DNA of 64,000 nt. It comes from Peptostreptococcaceae bacterium oral taxon 113 str. W5053. GTDB taxonomy: Bacteria > Bacillota > Clostridia > Tissierellales > Peptoniphilaceae. Shown here one piece after another: positions 61,672 to 64,000 of this stretch (the first letter of the stretch is position 1; every line of letters begins with the position of its first letter). Where the stretch lies: the NCBI GenBank assembly GCA_000467935.1, contig KI259812.1:94817-158816 (forward strand), given 5' to 3'. The notes below the pieces were generated by a model, which searched no databases, was not told where the DNA came from, and saw nothing but the letters and a program-made list of their open reading frames with translations. The position numbers and the translations under genes were made by a program.

Positions 61672-61746
61672 TCAATCGGTATACGTTTTCTGTGTCACTT
61701 TATGCCGGTTTCCGTGTTTATACCGTTGAGGATTCTTATATCTCAT
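61672..61746 (-). pseudogene. 24-codon basic frame with ribosome site, possible remnant
   Basis: Minus strand GAGGTGATGTC then ATG and 24 codons starting MRYKNPQRYKHGNR. Basic, no hydrophobic part. The good ribosome site suggests that a gene once began here; the frame stops 27 bp before the amidase fragment. Confidence 0.3.
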
Positions 61747-62151
61747 GACATCACCTCTTTTACTATATTCTATCATAAAAAAATCTGTTTTACTGTCGCA
61801 ACGGGACATAAATCGTTTATAAGAAGAGAAGTGAAAAATTTTCTTTGGATTAAATGATTGTTTTTTATAAGCGCAATCCGATTCTTCTACAAAAAAGTGA
61901 TATACTTTAAGTCTTCCTGATAAAAACTATCAAAAAAAAGAGGGATAGTTTGAAAGAGGAAAAAAAGAAAAATCATCTGCCTACATAGTTTTGAATGTGA
62001 CGGAGAGCTTATTTTTACAAACCATAACGGGAAGATTTTTAGATATTGAGAATTTATCTATAATCATTTGAAGCGGAAACGGAGAACGTGTTGAACCCTC
62101 GTCTGCAAGAGTATACGACTAAAGATAAGAAGCTTTTCTTTTGACTTAAGA
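61747..62151. other. Intergenic region before the serS leader
   Basis: About 400 bp, AT-rich, with no supported gene. A rightward frame 61594-61857 is the antisense of the fragments above and is not counted. Confidence 0.45.
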
Positions 62152-62180
62152 TTGTCTTTTTGCGGGTAGAATGATATAAT
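62152..62180 (+). promoter_or_regulatory. Promoter of the serS T-box transcript
   Basis: TTGTCT (62152-62157), 17 bp, TATAAT (62175-62180). Confidence 0.7.
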
Positions 62181-62186
62181 CATACT

Positions 62187-62385
62187 AATTTCATACAAAA
62201 CGGTGAAGAGACATAGTAAAAGCCTTTTAAATTTTTCAGAGAGTCGACGGTCGGTGGGAGTTGACAAATTTCGGTTTTGAATCCATCTCGGAGTTTTAGC
62301 TTAGTTGAGCGGATCTTTATAAGATCAACAAGGGTGGCAACGCGGGTGCATCTCGTCCCTTATTTAAAGGGACGGGATTTTTTTA
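62187..62385 (+). ncRNA. T-box riboswitch of serS
   Basis: Leader with the T-box core AAGGGTGGCAACGCGGG (62330-62346) and a terminator CTCGTCCCTT/AAGGGACGGG (62352-62376) plus T7. Uncharged tRNA(Ser) should pair with GGTGG-side bases and disrupt the terminator so that serS is read. Stem I with GAGAGTCGACGG and a specifier loop lies at about 62210-62300; I cannot fix the specifier codon by eye. Confidence 0.9.
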
Positions 62386-62406
62386 TTCGACAAGAGGAGG
62401 AGAGAA

Positions 62407-63684
62407 ATGTTAAATATTCGATTTGTAAGAGAAAATCCGGAAGCGGTAAAAGAAAATATTCGAAAGAAATTCCAAGAGGAAAAACTTGTTTTGGTGGATG
62501 AAGTTTTGGCATTGGACAAAAAGTTCAGAGCATCGAAAACCGAAGGGGACAGCCTTCGCGGGGATCGTAATCGTCTTTCCAAAACCATCGGCGGTTTGAT
62601 GCAAAAAGGGGAGAAGGACAAAGCGGAAGAAGTCAAACTCCAAGTGGCGGAGATTAACCGGGCTCTTTCGGATTTGGAAGAAAAGGAACGTCGTATGGAA
62701 ATGGAACTTCGTGAAAAAATGTTGGTCATTCCTCAAATGATTGATGACAGCGTACCCATTGGAAAAGATGACAGCGAAAATGTGGAAATCCAACGTTTTG
62801 GAGAAGCAAAGGTACCCGACTATGAAATCCCCTATCATATTGACATTATGGAAAGTGTGAACGGGGTGGATTTGGATGCCGCCAGAAAGACTTCCGGGAA
62901 CGGTTTTTATTATTTGAAAGGCGATATCGCCCGACTGCATTCGGCGATTTTATCCTATGCCAGAGATTTTATGATCGACCGGGGATTCACCTATTATATT
63001 CCTCCCTTTATGATTCGCAGTGATGTGGTTACCGGCGTCATGAGTTTTGCGGAAATGGAAAATATGATGTACAAAATCGAAGGCGAGGACCTTTATCTAA
63101 TCGGTACCAGCGAACATTCCATGATTGGACGTTTTATTGACACCATTACCCCGGAAGAGGAGATGCCCCTGTGTTTGACTTCTTATTCCCCGTGCTTCCG
63201 CAAAGAAGTGGGTGCTCACGGGATTGAGGAACGGGGAGTGTATCGTATCCATCAATTTGAAAAACAGGAAATGGTCGTAGTCTGCAAACCGGAAGATTCT
63301 CCCCATTGGTTTGAAGAGCTGTGGAAAAACACGGTGGATTTTTTCAGAAGTATGGAAATTCCCGTTCGTACCTTGGAATGCTGTTCCGGAGACTTGGCGG
63401 ATTTAAAAGTGAAATCCTTGGATGTGGAGGCTTGGAGTCCCCGTCAGCAAAAATATTTTGAAGTGGGATCCTGCTCCAATTTAGGGGATGCACAGGCGAG
63501 AAGATTGGGCATTAAACTTCGGGGAGAAAATGGAACATATTTGGCACACACATTAAACAATACGGTGGTGGCACCTCCCAGAATGTTGATTGCTTTTTTG
63601 GAAAATCATTTCAGAGAAGACGGCAGTATCTATATTCCACAACCTCTTCGTATGTATATGGGCGGGAAAGAAGAAATTCGATAA
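62407..63684 (+). CDS. serS: Seryl-tRNA synthetase
   Basis: 425 residues, standard length. N-terminal coiled-coil arm (about 30-105) that grips the long variable arm of tRNA(Ser), then the class II core: motif 2 CFRKEVGAHGIEERGVYRIHQFEKQE (in parts) and motif 3 NGTYLAHTLNNTVVAPPRMLIAFLE. AGAGGAGG 7 nt before the ATG. Controlled by the T-box above. Confidence 0.97.
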   Translation: MLNIRFVRENPEAVKENIRKKFQEEKLVLVDEVLALDKKFRASKTEGDSLRGDRNRLSKTIGGLMQKGEKDKAEEVKLQVAEINRALSDLEEKERRMEMELREKMLVIPQMIDDSVPIGKDDSENVEIQRFGEAKVPDYEIPYHIDIMESVNGVDLDAARKTSGNGFYYLKGDIARLHSAILSYARDFMIDRGFTYYIPPFMIRSDVVTGVMSFAEMENMMYKIEGEDLYLIGTSEHSMIGRFIDTITPEEEMPLCLTSYSPCFRKEVGAHGIEERGVYRIHQFEKQEMVVVCKPEDSPHWFEELWKNTVDFFRSMEIPVRTLECCSGDLADLKVKSLDVEAWSPRQQKYFEVGSCSNLGDAQARRLGIKLRGENGTYLAHTLNNTVVAPPRMLIAFLENHFREDGSIYIPQPLRMYMGGKEEIR

Positions 63685-63728
63685 GCTTATTAAGCAAAGA
63701 CGAATAAAAAGCGGAAACTTGGGATAAT

Positions 63729-63776
63729 AAAAAAACGGATGCTTTCCGATATTCTGCGGAAGGCCTCCGTTTTTTT
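63729..63776 (+). terminator. Terminator after serS
   Basis: Nested stem AAAAACGGA ... TCCGTTTTT with inner TTCCG/CGGAA, then seven T. Confidence 0.8.
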
Positions 63777-64000
63777 GCTTTTGTCTGAACTTTTAAATTT
63801 TATACTCTTTTCTTCCCCAATAAATCGTATTGATTATCATAAAAAATATTAAATATATAAATGAAATCAGTAGGTTGATTGTTAAATCTGTCAAAAAATT
63901 TCCATCGAAGTATAATTTAATACTAAGAACTGATTAAAGTTATAATAAGATTCATTTTTTATGTCTTTAGCATCTTGGATGTTTCATAACTACTATGTTC
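63777..64000. other. Window end, AT-rich; possible end of a membrane-protein fragment on the minus strand
   Basis: A minus-strand stretch 63793-63933 (46 codons, no start codon) encodes one hydrophobic helix (LLISFIYLIFFMIINTIYW) and a basic end. It may be the tail of a truncated membrane protein. Nothing else seen. Confidence 0.3.

Noticed and set aside
62187..62385. Specifier codon of the T-box
   Set aside because: Several serine-like triplets occur in stem I; I could not place the specifier loop reliably by eye.
1..64000. CRISPR arrays, tRNA or rRNA genes
   Set aside because: No regularly spaced repeats, cloverleaf-like segments with CCA-adjacent T arms, or rRNA-like stretches were noticed in the gaps.

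Overview
The window is 64 kb of a low-GC, Gram-positive anaerobe, most likely a non-sporulating member of the Clostridia/Tissierellia (Peptoniphilaceae-like; inferred from gene content, no marker gene was compared). Evidence: AAGGAGG ribosome sites and sigma-A promoters, a T-box leader, a CtsR box, lipoproteins, superoxide reductase, a three-subunit [FeFe] hydrogenase and an exported flavinylated fumarate-reductase-like protein. Sporulation genes that sit in the mfd-ftsH neighbourhood of spore formers are absent.

Layout. 1-8.4 kb: conserved core block mfd (3' part) - PrsA-like foldase - HU - rqcP - divIC - S1 protein - tilS - hpt - ftsH. 8.6-11.3 kb (minus): pncB - SDR - GNAT. 11.3-18.3 kb: a 6.7-kb island between two near-identical direct repeats (164 and 152 bp) that duplicate the pncB promoter and start. 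It encodes a TctA-type permease, a small membrane protein, a class II HMG-CoA reductase, an AtuA-like small protein and AtuA as one operon, plus an NtrC-type activator. A good sigma-54 promoter and a palindrome lie upstream of atuA. This is the best candidate here for an undescribed system: regulated import and breakdown of mevalonate or a related branched hydroxy acid. 18.3-21.8 kb (minus): phage-like remnant, M29 aminopeptidase, ABC exporter.

22-30 kb: a three-gene ABC importer leading into HydC/HydB/HydA-type hydrogenase genes, then superoxide reductase (minus) and a THUMP RNA methyltransferase. 30.4-32.2 kb: exported FMN/FAD reductase lipoprotein. 32.6-41.3 kb: accessory surface/regulatory region with three tandem HTH-membrane paralogues, a BlaI/BlaR1-like pair whose outer domain is not penicillin-binding, a secreted C39-like cysteine peptidase, two lipoproteins and small membrane proteins of unknown role. 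41.6-55.2 kb: PAS-PP2C phosphatase, pgi, small HTH operon, PadR-DUF1700-DUF4097 operon with an operator on its promoter, murC (minus), beta-lactamase-fold lipoprotein, a 48-residue gene, GDPD, S4 protein and a CtsR-controlled J-protein/clpB operon.

55.2-62 kb: a decayed accessory stretch with small cargo genes (VOC, TfoX-N, GNAT, methyltransferase, zinc-ribbon-like protein) between gene fragments (alpha/beta hydrolase start, amidase-domain piece, two diverged copies of a coiled-coil coding fragment). 62.1-63.7 kb: T-box leader and serS. No rRNA, tRNA, CRISPR array or complete insertion sequence was recognised.
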